NCBI GenBank assembly: GCA_937884635.1
Contig: CALGBW010000019.1
Coordinates: 1-15,820 of the forward strand
DNA length: 15,820 bases
DNA from: an uncultured Chlamydiaceae bacterium
GTDB taxonomy: Bacteria; Chlamydiota; Chlamydiia; Chlamydiales; Chlamydiaceae
Direction of reading: 5' to 3'
Of this stretch, positions 15,613-15,820 are shown piece after piece. How positions within the stretch are numbered: position 1 is the first letter of the stretch; each line of letters opens with the position of its first letter. The position numbers and the translations under genes are program-made. The notes under the pieces are model-generated. The model made no database searches. It saw only the letters and a program-made list of their open reading frames with translations, and was not told where the DNA came from.

Positions 15613-15652
15613 AAAATAAATATTTTATCTTGAAACGGTAATTATTTATTTT
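15613..15652. repeat. 10-bp AT-rich inverted repeat upstream of the last gene
   Basis: AAAATAAATA (15613-15622) and TATTTATTTT (15643-15652) are perfect inverted arms separated by 20 bp. They lie about 110 bp before the start at 15764 and abut or overlap a possible promoter -35. The composition is AT-rich, so part of the match may be chance, but ten perfect pairs make an operator-like site plausible. Confidence 0.4.
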
Positions 15653-15673
15653 TGTTTTAACTTCCATTAGAAT
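15645..15673 (+). promoter_or_regulatory. Weak candidate promoter for the last gene
   Basis: TTTATT (15645-15650) and TAGAAT (15668-15673) have a 17-bp spacer. The -10 is close to consensus and the -35 is poor, as is common at regulated chlamydial promoters. Initiation near 15680 would give a leader of about 84 nt. TTGAAA at 15630-15635 is a better -35 but has no -10 at the right distance. Confidence 0.3.
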
Positions 15674-15753
15674 AAACTGCCACAGCGCTAACATAGGGGT
15701 GTTTTAAACAAGCCTTCTAACCACCTCTGCGCAATGAAAAGGGCTTGAATCAT

Positions 15754-15758
15754 GGAGA
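15754..15758 (+). promoter_or_regulatory. Ribosome-binding site of the last gene
   Basis: GGAGA lies 5 nt before the ATG at 15764. It is the main evidence that the short terminal frame is a real gene start. Confidence 0.6.
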
Positions 15759-15763
15759 TATTT

Positions 15764-15820
15764 ATGAACGTTATTGAATGTCAGAATGAGCCTTGTCAAA
15801 GGCAATCTTCCCACGCCGGT
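15764..15820 (+). CDS. Start of an unrecognised protein gene (3' end outside window)
   Basis: Only 19 codons are present, reading MNVIECQNEPCQRQSSHAG, and the frame is open to the window end. The start is supported by GGAGA five bases upstream and a long non-coding leader region. I do not recognise the protein. If the gene order of C. trachomatis continues, it would be the CT083 counterpart, a chlamydial hypothetical protein. Two cysteines and a polar composition are all that can be seen, with no hydrophobic signal segment in these residues. Function cannot be assigned. Confidence 0.6.
   Translation, partial: MNVIECQNEPCQRQSSHAG

Noticed and set aside
1..15820. tRNA, rRNA, CRISPR array, insertion sequence, prophage or integration site
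   Set aside because: No cloverleaf, array periodicity, transposase or integrase frame, or terminal repeats were seen; coding is dense and consistent with conserved chlamydial core genome.

Overview
The window comes from a Chlamydia chromosome. Every complete protein matches a chlamydial family, and the gene order, read left to right, is the one I remember for C. trachomatis CT096 descending to CT083: infB, rbfA, truB, ribF, ychF, type III secretion genes sctU, sctV, copN and scc1, malQ, rpmB, a UbiD-family gene, a phospholipase D-family gene, then the start of the next gene. The species cannot be fixed from the window. CopN differs clearly from what I recall of both the C. trachomatis and C. 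pneumoniae proteins, so another Chlamydia species is likely.

Positions 1-4043 (+ strand) are a housekeeping run: the 3' three quarters of infB, rbfA, truB and ribF. The gaps are 6 and 21 nt, followed by a 17-nt overlap, which suggests one transcript for translation initiation, 30S maturation, tRNA pseudouridylation and flavin cofactor synthesis. A hairpin at 4042-4068 separates it from the convergent GTPase gene ychF (- strand, 4084-5178). The 213-nt gap 5179-5391 has a good sigma66-type promoter candidate facing each way.

Positions 5392-12035 look like a type III secretion operon: export-gate switch protein SctU, export-gate channel SctV (start overlaps the SctU stop by one base), gatekeeper CopN, its chaperone subunit Scc1, and, 6 nt further on, the glycogen enzyme MalQ. 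SctU and SctV are inner-membrane export proteins. CopN plugs the system until host contact, and Scc1 is expected to work with a second chaperone encoded elsewhere.

Positions 12036-12249 are non-coding and unusually rich in inverted repeats, lying between malQ and the lone ribosomal protein gene rpmB. This is the least explained part of the window and the best candidate for an undescribed element (a small RNA or a structured rpmB leader).

Positions 12250-15502 hold rpmB, a UbiD-family decarboxylase gene and a phospholipase D-family gene encoding a protein with an N-terminal membrane/signal segment and two intact HKD motifs. A strong hairpin at 15513-15543 follows. The last 277 nt hold an AT-rich upstream region with a 10-bp inverted repeat and the first 19 codons of a gene that leaves the window. 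I found no tRNA, rRNA, CRISPR array, insertion sequence or other mobile-element remnant, and no broken gene.
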